Shown here one piece after another: positions 41,445-50,024 of a DNA stretch of 64,000 nucleotides (within the stretch, counting starts at the first letter, position 1; every line of letters starts with the position of its first letter). Under the pieces are notes generated by a model that worked only from the letters and a program-made list of their open reading frames with translations, did no database searches and was not told where the DNA came from. A program made the position numbers and the translations under genes. Source of the DNA: JAVBWI01 sp036677445 (GTDB lineage Bacteria; Bacillota; Clostridia; Christensenellales; CAG-138). The stretch lies in the NCBI GenBank assembly GCA_036677445.1, contig JAVBWI010000007.1:1-64000 (forward strand), in the 5' to 3' direction.

Positions 41445-41481
41445 AGCAACTATTTTGCTTCTCCGCGGGCTTGCTTCGTAA

Positions 41482-42198
41482 TTACTTCGGGCGGATCAGT
41501 TTCCTTCCATCCATGAAGTGCCGGTATTTAACCAGGTCCTTGGGCGAAAAGGGCATTCCGTGAGACGGATAGATTTTGGCGGGACTTGCTGAAAGCATCT
41601 TATCCCAAGACATCCCGAATGCTTGCGCATCCTCTATCCAGATGGTGTGCCGGGCGAGGCTGATGACCGCATTCATGGCGGCGTCGCCGCAAAACAATTC
41701 GCCCGTCTCTTCAAGAAGCAGGCCGATAGAATCGGCAGTATGGCCGGGAAGGAATAAAATTCGGATGGGAAGCCCCAATTCCTTAAACACCTGATCCATG
41801 TCATTGGATACGAAAGCCGCCCTGTCTCCCAGCACGACGGGCGGGAAGGTAAATTCTTTCTTGAACAGGCCGAACAGCGCGGCCAGTTTCGATGAATACC
41901 CGGCGCTTGGCGGTTCATTGCTTTTTCCGGCCTCCAGCGCCGAGGCGCCCGCCGGATGCAGTATCACCTTCGCCTGAGTTTTTAAGAGGAGAGCCGCCAG
42001 AAAACCGGCGTGATCGTCATGCGCATGGGTCAGGAATATGTATTTTAAATCCTCCGATGATGCCAGCTTTGAAAACCGCCGCATGAATTTTTCTTCTCCG
42101 CCCGGATAGCCCGTGTCGATGGCAATCCATCCAAGTGGCGTTTGCAACAGATAGTTATTAACAACATACCCGCCAGTGTTGTGGACACGAATATCCAT
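41482..42198 (-). CDS. MBL-fold metallo-hydrolase
   Basis: A 238-residue metallo-beta-lactamase-fold protein. The metal motif is THAHDDHAG, with later ligands in LPGHTADS, LFCGDAAMN and SHG near the end. The substrate is unknown; the family covers glyoxalase II, lactonases and thioesterases. The start has AGGGAGG upstream. It stands alone between the efflux operon and ridA. Confidence 0.85.
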   Translation of the reverse strand: MDIRVHNTGGYVVNNYLLQTPLGWIAIDTGYPGGEEKFMRRFSKLASSEDLKYIFLTHAHDDHAGFLAALLLKTQAKVILHPAGASALEAGKSNEPPSAGYSSKLAALFGLFKKEFTFPPVVLGDRAAFVSNDMDQVFKELGLPIRILFLPGHTADSIGLLLEETGELFCGDAAMNAVISLARHTIWIEDAQAFGMSWDKMLSASPAKIYPSHGMPFSPKDLVKYRHFMDGRKLIRPK

Positions 42199-42323
42199 GC
42201 AGCCTGCCCTCCCTTAAACCCATCATAGCATATCGTATACACCTCAAAAAGGCATATGCGGCCGCCCGCAGTAAGCTGCTGCAAACAGGATTGAGCAGTA
42301 GCTAATATGCGAGCCTGTAAAGG

Positions 42324-42701
42324 CTACCTTCTTGCAATCATTTCAATTTCCACACGAGCATGTAAGGGTAAACTTGCCACGCCGATCGTCGTACGCGCGG
42401 GGTACGGCTCTGAAAACTGTTTTTTGTATACCTCGTTCATTGCCGGAAAATCATCCATGCTTGCAAGGTAAATATTCACTTTTTGCACATCATCCGGGGT
42501 AAGCCCTGCTGCTGCGAGCACGTTAAACAGATTGTCAAAGCTTTGCTGTGTTTGCCGGGAAATATCACCCTCCACCAGTTTGCCGGTTGTCGGGTCGATA
42601 GGCGTTTGACCGGAAAGGAAAATAAGTCCCTCGGATTCAATTCCATGCGAATACGGTCCGATTGCAGATGCTTTCTTGGAAACGATTGCTTTGCGCGACA
42701 T
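42324..42701 (-). CDS. ridA: RidA-family 2-iminopropanoate/enamine deaminase
   Basis: A 125-residue RidA/YjgF protein. It hydrolyses reactive enamines and imines made by PLP enzymes. Visible: KASAIGPYSHGIE, FLSGQTPID and YPARTTIGVASLP with the key arginine. Length and motifs are complete. The start has GGAGGAAG upstream. It is unlinked to its neighbours. Confidence 0.9.
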   Translation of the reverse strand: MSRKAIVSKKASAIGPYSHGIESEGLIFLSGQTPIDPTTGKLVEGDISRQTQQSFDNLFNVLAAAGLTPDDVQKVNIYLASMDDFPAMNEVYKKQFSEPYPARTTIGVASLPLHARVEIEMIARR

Positions 42702-42901
42702 AATTCTTCCTCCTTGCTGTGACTTATTGATATGGCTTCAGCTTGCAGCGAAAAACACACATATATAATACACCGCCAATCACAGGATTTGCATCCGTTT
42801 TCATTTCCATACAGCAAAAAAGAGCAAAAAGGACGGCAGCATTTGCATTCCGTCTGTAGACATCATTTGCAGTGTTTATTTTACATGCATTTCCATATCG
42901 A

Positions 42902-42930
42902 TTGACATCGCCGGGCACATCATGTAGCAT
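42902..42930 (+). promoter_or_regulatory. Promoter of the YesN-YesM-pseudoATPase operon
   Basis: -35 TTGACA (42902-42907), 17-base spacer, -10 TAGCAT (42925-42930), 138 bases before the regulator start. The rest of the 42702-43068 gap holds no gene; it is A/T-rich with no other clear signal. Confidence 0.5.
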
Positions 42931-43068
42931 ATATATAGCGTTCAGAGACCGTTTGAGCGGTTTTGCTGTTCGCTGCGCTTCGCATCCCAAATGGTCAGCA
43001 GGTCCTTCTTATAAGCATGCTGCTACGAGGCAGCCCAAGACGATGCAAAGAGGGAATGGGGCATATCG

Positions 43069-44691
43069 ATGATAAATGTTGTAATCGCAGACGATGAAGT
43101 CCGGGTATGCAATTTGATTTGTAACCTCATAGACTGGCCAAACCTGGAAATGCGCATCGTTGGTACCGCCCACGACGGCTTGCAGGCGTTTGCCCTTGTG
43201 GAAGAACAAAAGCCGGATCTCATTATCACCGATATCCGCATGCCCGGTATGGACGGCCTTACAATGATCGGCAAGGCCAAAGCGGTATGCCCGGACGCCG
43301 AGATCATCATCATCAGCGGATACCGTGATTTTGAGTATGCGCAGGATGCGATCAAATTCGGTGTGAACGATTATCTCCTGAAACCCGTGAAAAAAGAGGA
43401 ACTGGAAGGCACGCTTGAGAACATTAGACGCCGGTGGCATCAGCGTACGGAGAATTATTCCAAGGAGGAAGAACTCCTCTTCCGCCTGCAAAGCGACAGC
43501 AGCCAGCTTCGAGGGTTCTTTTTCCGCGACGTACTGCTGTGTGAAAAACAGGATGCGGACGCTACGCCCATAGATATCGAAACGGCAAGGGAACGCTACC
43601 ACTTCCGGTTTGAACCCGGAATCTTCCGGGCATTCGCCGTGAAGCTGGATTTCCCCTGCCGCGAGGAATACACGAAAAGCGGCACCGCCGCGCTCAAGAG
43701 CAAGATCATAGAGCTGCTGCACAGGCAATTAAGGCCGATGTGCATTGAAGAAGAATGCTTTTTACAAAGAAGCTTTATTTTCGGCATTATGAATTATGAG
43801 GCCGGCAACGCGGAGCGGATACGTCGCCAAATACTCATTTGCATGAACGAAATGCTTTCGCAAAAAAGCATGTTCCGGCAAGTGGAATTCACCTTTGGCC
43901 TTGGCTCGGTGCAAAATCATGTGGACGGCCTTTGGCAGTCCATGCGCGACGCGGTAATAGCGGCAAACCACCGGCTGATCGACCGCACAGGCGCCCGCGT
44001 CATAGAGAATGCCGCCGCCGGCGAAATAGACGCCAAGCCGCTGCTCGACTTTTTTAAGGCAACCCTTGCCGCGCCCGTTGAAATTCTGGATACGGACGCC
44101 GTGCTTGCGGCCGTGGACGCGCTGCAGCGGCAGGTGCTCGCAAGCCCCAACGCGGGCGGGCAGGCGATCTATCTTTTTGTGCCCAAGGCGTTCGACCTGT
44201 TCCTGATTGTGATGCGCTCCGCGCACAGCGACATGATCGACATGCGGCGCACGGCGGAAAATTTCCTTGAGCAGGCCGAACTCGCCGCGGACGCCCCCGC
44301 GCTTTTTTGCTGCCTGAAAGAGGAAATGGCAAAGCTGATGGCCGCACAGATGGACCGGATGCGCCAGTCCGCACTGCGCCCCGTCCGCAATGCCAAGCAG
44401 TATATTCAGGAGCACTACAGAGAGACCATTACATTGGAGGAGGTCAGCGGCATCGCGGGGTTTAACGCCAGCTATTTCAGCGTACTTTTCAAAAAGGAAT
44501 GCGGCATGACGTTTCTGGAGTATCTTTCGAGCGTGCGCATCAGCAAGGCAAAGGCGCTTCTGCGCGATACACAGCTGAGTATCGCGGAAGTCTGCGGCAA
44601 GGTAGGTTACCTGGACCTGAAGCACTTCAACAAGACGTTCAAAAAGATCACGAGCCTGAGCCCCGCGGAATTCCGCAAACTCTACTCCTGA
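43069..44691 (+). CDS. YesN-type response regulator (REC plus AraC HTH)
   Basis: A 540-residue regulator. The receiver domain has DDE at 8-10, phospho-acceptor Asp55 (LIITDIRMPGMDGL) and YLLKPVKKEE. A middle helical region (about 130-430) follows, then the AraC DNA-binding domain (ITLEEVSGIAGFNASYFSVLFK and SIAEVCGKVGYLDLKHFNKTFK). Such proteins pair with YesM kinases and control sugar uptake. It precedes the kinase gene by 15 bases. A direct repeat at 47245-47276 is a candidate target. Confidence 0.9.
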   Translation: MINVVIADDEVRVCNLICNLIDWPNLEMRIVGTAHDGLQAFALVEEQKPDLIITDIRMPGMDGLTMIGKAKAVCPDAEIIIISGYRDFEYAQDAIKFGVNDYLLKPVKKEELEGTLENIRRRWHQRTENYSKEEELLFRLQSDSSQLRGFFFRDVLLCEKQDADATPIDIETARERYHFRFEPGIFRAFAVKLDFPCREEYTKSGTAALKSKIIELLHRQLRPMCIEEECFLQRSFIFGIMNYEAGNAERIRRQILICMNEMLSQKSMFRQVEFTFGLGSVQNHVDGLWQSMRDAVIAANHRLIDRTGARVIENAAAGEIDAKPLLDFFKATLAAPVEILDTDAVLAAVDALQRQVLASPNAGGQAIYLFVPKAFDLFLIVMRSAHSDMIDMRRTAENFLEQAELAADAPALFCCLKEEMAKLMAAQMDRMRQSALRPVRNAKQYIQEHYRETITLEEVSGIAGFNASYFSVLFKKECGMTFLEYLSSVRISKAKALLRDTQLSIAEVCGKVGYLDLKHFNKTFKKITSLSPAEFRKLYS

Positions 44692-44706
44692 CCGGCGGGA
44701 GCCAAT

Positions 44707-45774
44707 ATGAAAAACAGTAAAAGCCGCTATATCAGCACACGCATATTCCGTTTCTCCATTGCGTTAGGCGCATTGTTTGCCGTGTCGCTGTTTGCTTTGC
44801 TATGCGCGCGCTCGGGCGATTGCTACGTTGTTTTCACGGCGGCGCCCGCCGTCATACTGATCGGCGCGTGCTGCGCGGGGTACCGGTATATTTACCTGCC
44901 TTACCGCGAGACGGAGAAGCTGCTTCGCCTTTTTGTGACAGGGTACACCATTGAGGATACTTTGAACCTGCGTTATCCTCTGAGCCCCGAGATGGAGGCC
45001 GCCGTCGGCAAAATGCGCGACCTGTTCACGACGAGGGAACTCATCAGCGCAAGCAAACGGCAGGCGCAGTACCTTGCGCTGCAAAACCAGATCAATCCGC
45101 ATTTCCTCTACAATACGCTCGAAGGGATACGCAGCGACGCGCTCGCGGCAGGGGTGCACGACATCGCCGAGATGACCGAAGCGCTGGCGACATTTTTCCG
45201 TTATACCATCAGCAACCTTGAAAACCTGGTGACGCTGGAGGATGAACTGCACAACGCCGAGAACTACTTTCATATCCAGCAATACCGTTTCGGCGACAGG
45301 CTGCAGCTAAACATCGAGTACGATTCGCGGGATAAAGAGGAGATATTCCGCTGCAGGCTGCTCAAGCTCACGCTGCAGCCCATCGTTGAAAACGCCATCA
45401 TCCACGGGCTGGAACAAAAGGTGAGCGACGGGCTGCTCCGCATCCGGCTGGAACTGACTGCCGCACGTCTGTTGATCACCGTTTCGGATAACGGTATAGG
45501 TATGCCGGAAACAAAGACAGAAGCACTCAACGCGCATTTGAACGCCGCCTTCTTTGAAAGCGGGCATTGGGAAAAGGGCAGCCGCGGCGGCATTGCGCTC
45601 ATCAACGTCAACAACAGGATCAAGCTGCTCTTCGGCGAGGAATACGGCATGTACATATACAGCATGGAGGGCAGGGGCACGGATGTTCAGATCACGCTGC
45701 CGCGCACGATGGACGGCAGTAAAATGCGGCGATTTGCGTCCGAAAACGCTTGGGACCGGGGTGCCGCGGTATGA
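44707..45774 (+). CDS. YesM-type sensor histidine kinase lacking a sensor domain
   Basis: A 355-residue kinase. Residues about 14-30 and 38-60 are two membrane helices with only some ten residues between them, so the large extracellular dCache domain usual in YesM (about 570-600 residues) is missing. The His_kinase domain has LQNQINPHFLYNTLEG with phospho-His132, and HATPase_c has QPIVENAIIHG, DNGIGMP and GIALINVNNRI. The signal must come from within the membrane or from a partner. It overlaps the pseudo-ATPase gene by four bases (ATGA). Confidence 0.85.
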   Translation: MKNSKSRYISTRIFRFSIALGALFAVSLFALLCARSGDCYVVFTAAPAVILIGACCAGYRYIYLPYRETEKLLRLFVTGYTIEDTLNLRYPLSPEMEAAVGKMRDLFTTRELISASKRQAQYLALQNQINPHFLYNTLEGIRSDALAAGVHDIAEMTEALATFFRYTISNLENLVTLEDELHNAENYFHIQQYRFGDRLQLNIEYDSRDKEEIFRCRLLKLTLQPIVENAIIHGLEQKVSDGLLRIRLELTAARLLITVSDNGIGMPETKTEALNAHLNAAFFESGHWEKGSRGGIALINVNNRIKLLFGEEYGMYIYSMEGRGTDVQITLPRTMDGSKMRRFASENAWDRGAAV

Positions 45775-47231
45775 AGGAAGAGATATTGCGTATGGAGCGC
45801 GTAACGCTCATAGAAGAAGGCGTTACGATGCTCAACAACATAAACCTGAACATTTTCCGCAGTGAAATCATGGGACTCATGTGCGTCAACGCGCACGGGC
45901 AGGAGGAGCTCATCGGCCTGATGCGCCAAAATACGCCCATCCATTTCGGCCGTATCTATTTTTACGAACAGCTTGTCAACAACCACAAGCACAGCAGCCT
46001 GAGCCATAACCCCGTTGAAATGATCGAAAAACGCTCCCGCCTTGTGGATTCCCTCACGGTCGCGGACAACGTTTTCGTGCTGCGCAGGGGTTTTCGCGAT
46101 CATGTGATCCATCCGCGTAAGCTCAACAGGCAACTGCTCGCATTTACCGATGAATTGGGCGTGCATATCGCGGGCGGCCGGTATGTCGACGATCTTTCCG
46201 TATTCGAACGCTGTGTCGTGGAAATGCTCAAGGCCGTCAATACGGGCAAGCGACTGATCATTATGCGGGATATCGGCAGCTTTCTGAACGCGGCGGAGCT
46301 AACAAAAATCTATGGCATCATGCGCTACTATACCAGCCGGGGCATTTCGTTTGTATATGTATGCAACCATCACGAAGAAGTGTTCGGGCTTTGCGACCGC
46401 GCGGCGATCATGGAAAACGGGAAAATACAAAGGATAGTGGAAAAGCGGGATATGATCGCGGAGGCGTACGAGCATCCCGAACAGCTCAAAAAACTCGGGC
46501 GCATGGCGCGCACGCCGACGCCTGAAACGCGCAGGCAGGCAGCGCCCGTACTGCGGTTTCACAACGTTTGCACCGAGAACATAAAAGGAATGTGCTTTGC
46601 GGTGTATCCGGGCGAATGCGTGGTGATGCTCACTGCCGACGAAGCGGTGATGGACGATTTACTTTCGCTCGCGGCGGGCGGCGGCCGCCCGCTTTCAGGC
46701 GAAATACTCGTAAGCGGACGCCCGGCCGCGGCACACGCTTTGCCGCCTGACATCGCGGTGGTGGATGAAAAACCGACGCAACGCATGCTTTTCCCGCATC
46801 TTAGCTATCTGGACAACCTCTGCTTTACCTCCGACAAGCGCGTACGCAGAATATGGCGCTCGCGGCGCATCCGAAAAAGCGTAATAAGAGAATATTATCC
46901 GATGGTGGGCGAAAACATATATGTCCGGGATATCAGGGAATTATCCATCCGGGAGCTTTACCGCCTGGTCTATTGCCGCATCTATTTCCAGCACCCGCGC
47001 GTGGCCGTATGTGTAAAGCCCTTCTCCACCATCGACATTTCGCTCCGGCTCTATGTGTCCGAGCTGATACAGAAGCTGCAGGAAAAAGGCATTGCGGTCA
47101 TCATACTTGCTTCGAGCCTTTTGGGCTCGCTGCCGCTCGCCGATCGTTTGCTCACGATCAGGGACGGCGCCGTGGAATCCGAGATCAGCCGCGAGGAGCT
47201 GCAGAGCCTCCGCGGCGGGGACATATTATAG
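45771..47231 (+). CDS. Degenerate sugar-ABC ATPase homologue (pseudo-ATPase)
   Basis: A 486-residue protein that aligns along its length with the RbsA-type ATPase encoded next (for example SLTVADNVFVLRR against HLTVAENIFLGRE). Its catalytic motifs are gone: Walker A is CVNAHGQEE at 38-46, the signature is DDLSVFER at 140-147, Walker B is LIIMRD at 162-167, and the second domain has no Walker A either. The H-loop His200/201 remains (VCNHHEEV). The open frame is clean and coupled to the kinase gene, so it is not a pseudogene. I infer a regulatory or scaffold role linking transporter and kinase. Confidence 0.75.
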   Translation: MKEEILRMERVTLIEEGVTMLNNINLNIFRSEIMGLMCVNAHGQEELIGLMRQNTPIHFGRIYFYEQLVNNHKHSSLSHNPVEMIEKRSRLVDSLTVADNVFVLRRGFRDHVIHPRKLNRQLLAFTDELGVHIAGGRYVDDLSVFERCVVEMLKAVNTGKRLIIMRDIGSFLNAAELTKIYGIMRYYTSRGISFVYVCNHHEEVFGLCDRAAIMENGKIQRIVEKRDMIAEAYEHPEQLKKLGRMARTPTPETRRQAAPVLRFHNVCTENIKGMCFAVYPGECVVMLTADEAVMDDLLSLAAGGGRPLSGEILVSGRPAAAHALPPDIAVVDEKPTQRMLFPHLSYLDNLCFTSDKRVRRIWRSRRIRKSVIREYYPMVGENIYVRDIRELSIRELYRLVYCRIYFQHPRVAVCVKPFSTIDISLRLYVSELIQKLQEKGIAVIILASSLLGSLPLADRLLTIRDGAVESEISREELQSLRGGDIL

Positions 47232-47244
47232 CCATTTATAAAAC

Positions 47245-47310
47245 ATCCAAAGAATCACCTCAACAATCCAAAGAATGCCCCTTATTTCATCACCGCCATA
47301 CTGCTAGAAT
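47245..47310 (+). promoter_or_regulatory. Direct-repeat operator and -10 before the sugar ABC genes
   Basis: ATCCAAAGAAT occurs at 47245-47255 and 47266-47276, 21 bases apart, i.e. two helical turns, as AraC-type proteins prefer. A -10-like TAGAAT is at 47305-47310 with no good -35, which fits activation by the YesN regulator. The repeats lie about -72 to -41 from the expected start. Confidence 0.6.
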
Positions 47311-47375
47311 CACAATAGAGAGTATTCTGTATTGTTTTATTGCGCTGCAATCAACTATCAAAGCAGGTGAACCGC

Positions 47376-48896
47376 ATGTCAAACTACATCGTTGAGATGA
47401 AACACATCTCAAAAAGCTTTCCCGGCGTATTGGCTCTCAACGACGTGGATTTTTGCGTAAGGGCGGGCGAAGTCATGGCGCTGCTCGGCGAGAACGGCGC
47501 GGGCAAATCCACACTTGTAAAGATCCTTTCGGGCGTTTACCCGCGCGACGAAGGCAGTATCGCCGTATTCGGAAAAGAGATCAAAGGCGACCTGTCGCCG
47601 ACGGCGGCACGCGAACTCGGCATTGCGATCATCCATCAGGAACTCAATATGTGCTCCCATCTCACCGTCGCCGAAAACATATTCCTCGGGCGCGAGAAAT
47701 GCAAAGCGGGCGTTCTTTCCAACAAAGAGATGAACCATGAAGCAAAGGCGATACTCCACAGGCTCAAGATCGATATCGCCCCGGAGACGGTGGTGGGCGA
47801 CCTCGCCATTTCCAAACAGCAAATGGTCGAGATCGCAAAAGCGTTGTCTACCGACGCAAAAATACTGATAATGGACGAGCCGACAAGCGCGCTTACCAGC
47901 AAAGAAATAGAGGAGCTGTTCGCCATCATCCGCGCACTGCGCAACGAGGGCCGCAGCATTATATACATTTCACATCGTTTGGAGGAGCTGCAGCACATTG
48001 TGGACCGCGTAACCATCATGCGGGACGGCAGATTCATCCTGCAGTCGGATTTTTCCGATATCACAATGGAAACCATCATCGCCAGCATGGTGGGCAGGGA
48101 GATCAGGAACAAGTTCCCACGCATCGCGTGCGAACGCGGCAAAAAGCTGCTGGAGGTCAGGCATCTCCATGCGGGCCGAATGGTGCGCGATATCAGCTTC
48201 CAGCTCTACGCGGGCGAAATTGTGGGGATCGCGGGCCTTATGGGCGCCGGCCGCACCGAAATGACCCGCGCGCTCTTCGGCGTCGATGCCAAAGAATCCG
48301 GAGAAGTGCTTTTAGAAGGCGAGCCCATCGCCATCGGCAAGCCGATCGACGCCATCCGGCGGGGCATCGTGCTCTTGCCGGAGGACAGGAAGAAGGACGG
48401 CCTTTGCACGCGGCTTTGTGTGCGCGAAAACATCGCCCTTCCCAACCTCGATATTTTGTGCGGCAGATCCACCGTCGTCAACAGAAAGCGTGAAAACGGC
48501 ATGGTGGCAAAGGCCGCCGCGGAGCTTTCCATCAGGATGCCGAACGCGGAAGTGGATACAGCAAGCCTGTCGGGCGGCAACCAGCAAAAGGTGGTCGTCG
48601 CAAAATGGCTTGCCAGGAATTCCAGGGTGGTAATATTCGATGAGCCGACGCGCGGCATCGACGTTGCCGCCAAGGTCGAGATCTATAACCTGATGAACAG
48701 CCTGAAGAAGCAGGGCATAGGCGTGTTGTTCGCGTCCTCGGAAATGCCCGAGGTACTTGGTATAGCCGATCGCATACTCGTCATGTGCGACGGCCGGATA
48801 ACGGGCGAGCTCGACATTGCCCAAGCCACGCAGAACAGGATACTGGAGTACGCCACCCGCTTCGAAAACAAGCTCGGCGGCGAACAGGGCGCATAG
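47376..48896 (+). CDS. Sugar ABC transporter ATPase (RbsA-type)
   Basis: A 506-residue protein with two nucleotide-binding domains. The first has GENGAGKST at 38-46 and ILIMDEPTSAL; the second has GLMGAGRTEMTRALFG, LSGGNQQKVVVAKWL and VIFDEPTRGID. It is intact, unlike the homologue just upstream. The start at 47376 has AGGTGA before it. The gene begins the transporter operon, with a permease and a duplicated binding protein after it. Confidence 0.9.
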   Translation: MSNYIVEMKHISKSFPGVLALNDVDFCVRAGEVMALLGENGAGKSTLVKILSGVYPRDEGSIAVFGKEIKGDLSPTAARELGIAIIHQELNMCSHLTVAENIFLGREKCKAGVLSNKEMNHEAKAILHRLKIDIAPETVVGDLAISKQQMVEIAKALSTDAKILIMDEPTSALTSKEIEELFAIIRALRNEGRSIIYISHRLEELQHIVDRVTIMRDGRFILQSDFSDITMETIIASMVGREIRNKFPRIACERGKKLLEVRHLHAGRMVRDISFQLYAGEIVGIAGLMGAGRTEMTRALFGVDAKESGEVLLEGEPIAIGKPIDAIRRGIVLLPEDRKKDGLCTRLCVRENIALPNLDILCGRSTVVNRKRENGMVAKAAAELSIRMPNAEVDTASLSGGNQQKVVVAKWLARNSRVVIFDEPTRGIDVAAKVEIYNLMNSLKKQGIGVLFASSEMPEVLGIADRILVMCDGRITGELDIAQATQNRILEYATRFENKLGGEQGA

Positions 48897-48916
48897 TACA
48901 GAAGGAGTCGATGACC

Positions 48917-49993
48917 ATGGAAAGCAATAATCAAAAAACCCGCCGGCAAAAGACAAACCCGTTCAAAAGGCTGATGGCCATTCGCGGCATGGGACAGGTC
49001 ATCACGGTAGGGATGGGCCTTGTCGTGCTCTGCATCGTGTTCGGCCTGATTAATGAAAACTTTTCTTCCGCGGCCAATGTTACAAACCTTCTGCGCCAGA
49101 TCGCGCCCATACTGCTTATAGGCATTGCGCAATCCTTCGTGCTGATTACGGGCAACATCGACCTTTCCATCGGCTCGGTCGTCGGTATGAGCACAATGAT
49201 CGTATCGACGCTGATGTCCAGGGGCGTCATGCCGCCGGTAGGCGCGATAGCCGTAACGCTCCTGTGCTGCCTCGCCATCGGCGTCATGAACGGTTTCCTC
49301 GTGGCGCAATGCAAGCTGCCGCCGTTTATCGCGACGCTGGGCACCATGACGATCGCGCGCGGCATCGCGCAGATCGTCAACAACAACTACAATACCGACT
49401 CCATCATGAAGTTTTTCCCGGAGGCGGCGCAGCGCTTTAAGGATTTTTTCTATTACGGGAAAACGCTGGGCATCTATAACGGCATACTGATCGCGGTCGT
49501 GCTCTGGGTGATATTCAACTTCATGCTGAGCAAGACCAGAACCGGCCGGCACATCTACGCGGTGGGCAGCAACATGGAAGCCGCACGCCTTTCCGGCGTC
49601 AGCATTACGCTCACCACCATCAAGGCGTATGCGATCAGTTCCTTCTGCGCCTGCGTCGTCGGCTTTATCACCTGCGCCACGGTGGGGCAGGGAACCATGG
49701 ACGCCGGAAACAGCTACGAGCTGTATGCGGTCGCGGCGTCGGTCATCGGCGGCGTATCCACCCTTGGCGGGCAGGGCATATTGCTCGGCACCGTCATCGG
49801 TGCGGCGGTTTGGGGCGTGCTGCAAAACGGCCTGCAATTCGCGGGGGCGCCCGTCGCGCTGCGCAACATCGTCGTCGGCGTGATTGTCGTACTGTCGGTG
49901 CTGATAGACGTCGTCGTGCGCAAAGGAAGGAAAAAGAAGAAGAACGTTTCGGCGCAAACCCTTGATCAACACGTGACCCCGTTCACGTCTTGA
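48917..49993 (+). CDS. Sugar ABC transporter permease (RbsC-type)
   Basis: A 358-residue BPD_transp_2 permease with about eight to ten helices. Visible: VLITGNIDLSIGSVVGMSTM, TLGTMTIARG and AASVIGGVSTLGGQGILLG. I chose the ATG at 48917, nine bases after AAGGAG; an ATG at 48911 is very close to it. It is the only permease of the set, so the channel is a homodimer. It lies 20 bases after the ATPase gene and 31 before the binding protein. Confidence 0.9.
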   Translation: MESNNQKTRRQKTNPFKRLMAIRGMGQVITVGMGLVVLCIVFGLINENFSSAANVTNLLRQIAPILLIGIAQSFVLITGNIDLSIGSVVGMSTMIVSTLMSRGVMPPVGAIAVTLLCCLAIGVMNGFLVAQCKLPPFIATLGTMTIARGIAQIVNNNYNTDSIMKFFPEAAQRFKDFFYYGKTLGIYNGILIAVVLWVIFNFMLSKTRTGRHIYAVGSNMEAARLSGVSITLTTIKAYAISSFCACVVGFITCATVGQGTMDAGNSYELYAVAASVIGGVSTLGGQGILLGTVIGAAVWGVLQNGLQFAGAPVALRNIVVGVIVVLSVLIDVVVRKGRKKKKNVSAQTLDQHVTPFTS

Positions 49994-50024
49994 TAAAATA
50001 CCAAAATAGCAGGAGGAGAGAAAA

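Noticed and set aside
45771..47231. Degenerate ABC ATPase as a pseudogene
   Set aside because: The frame is open over its full length, starts in the stop codon of the kinase gene, and keeps the overall fold pattern.
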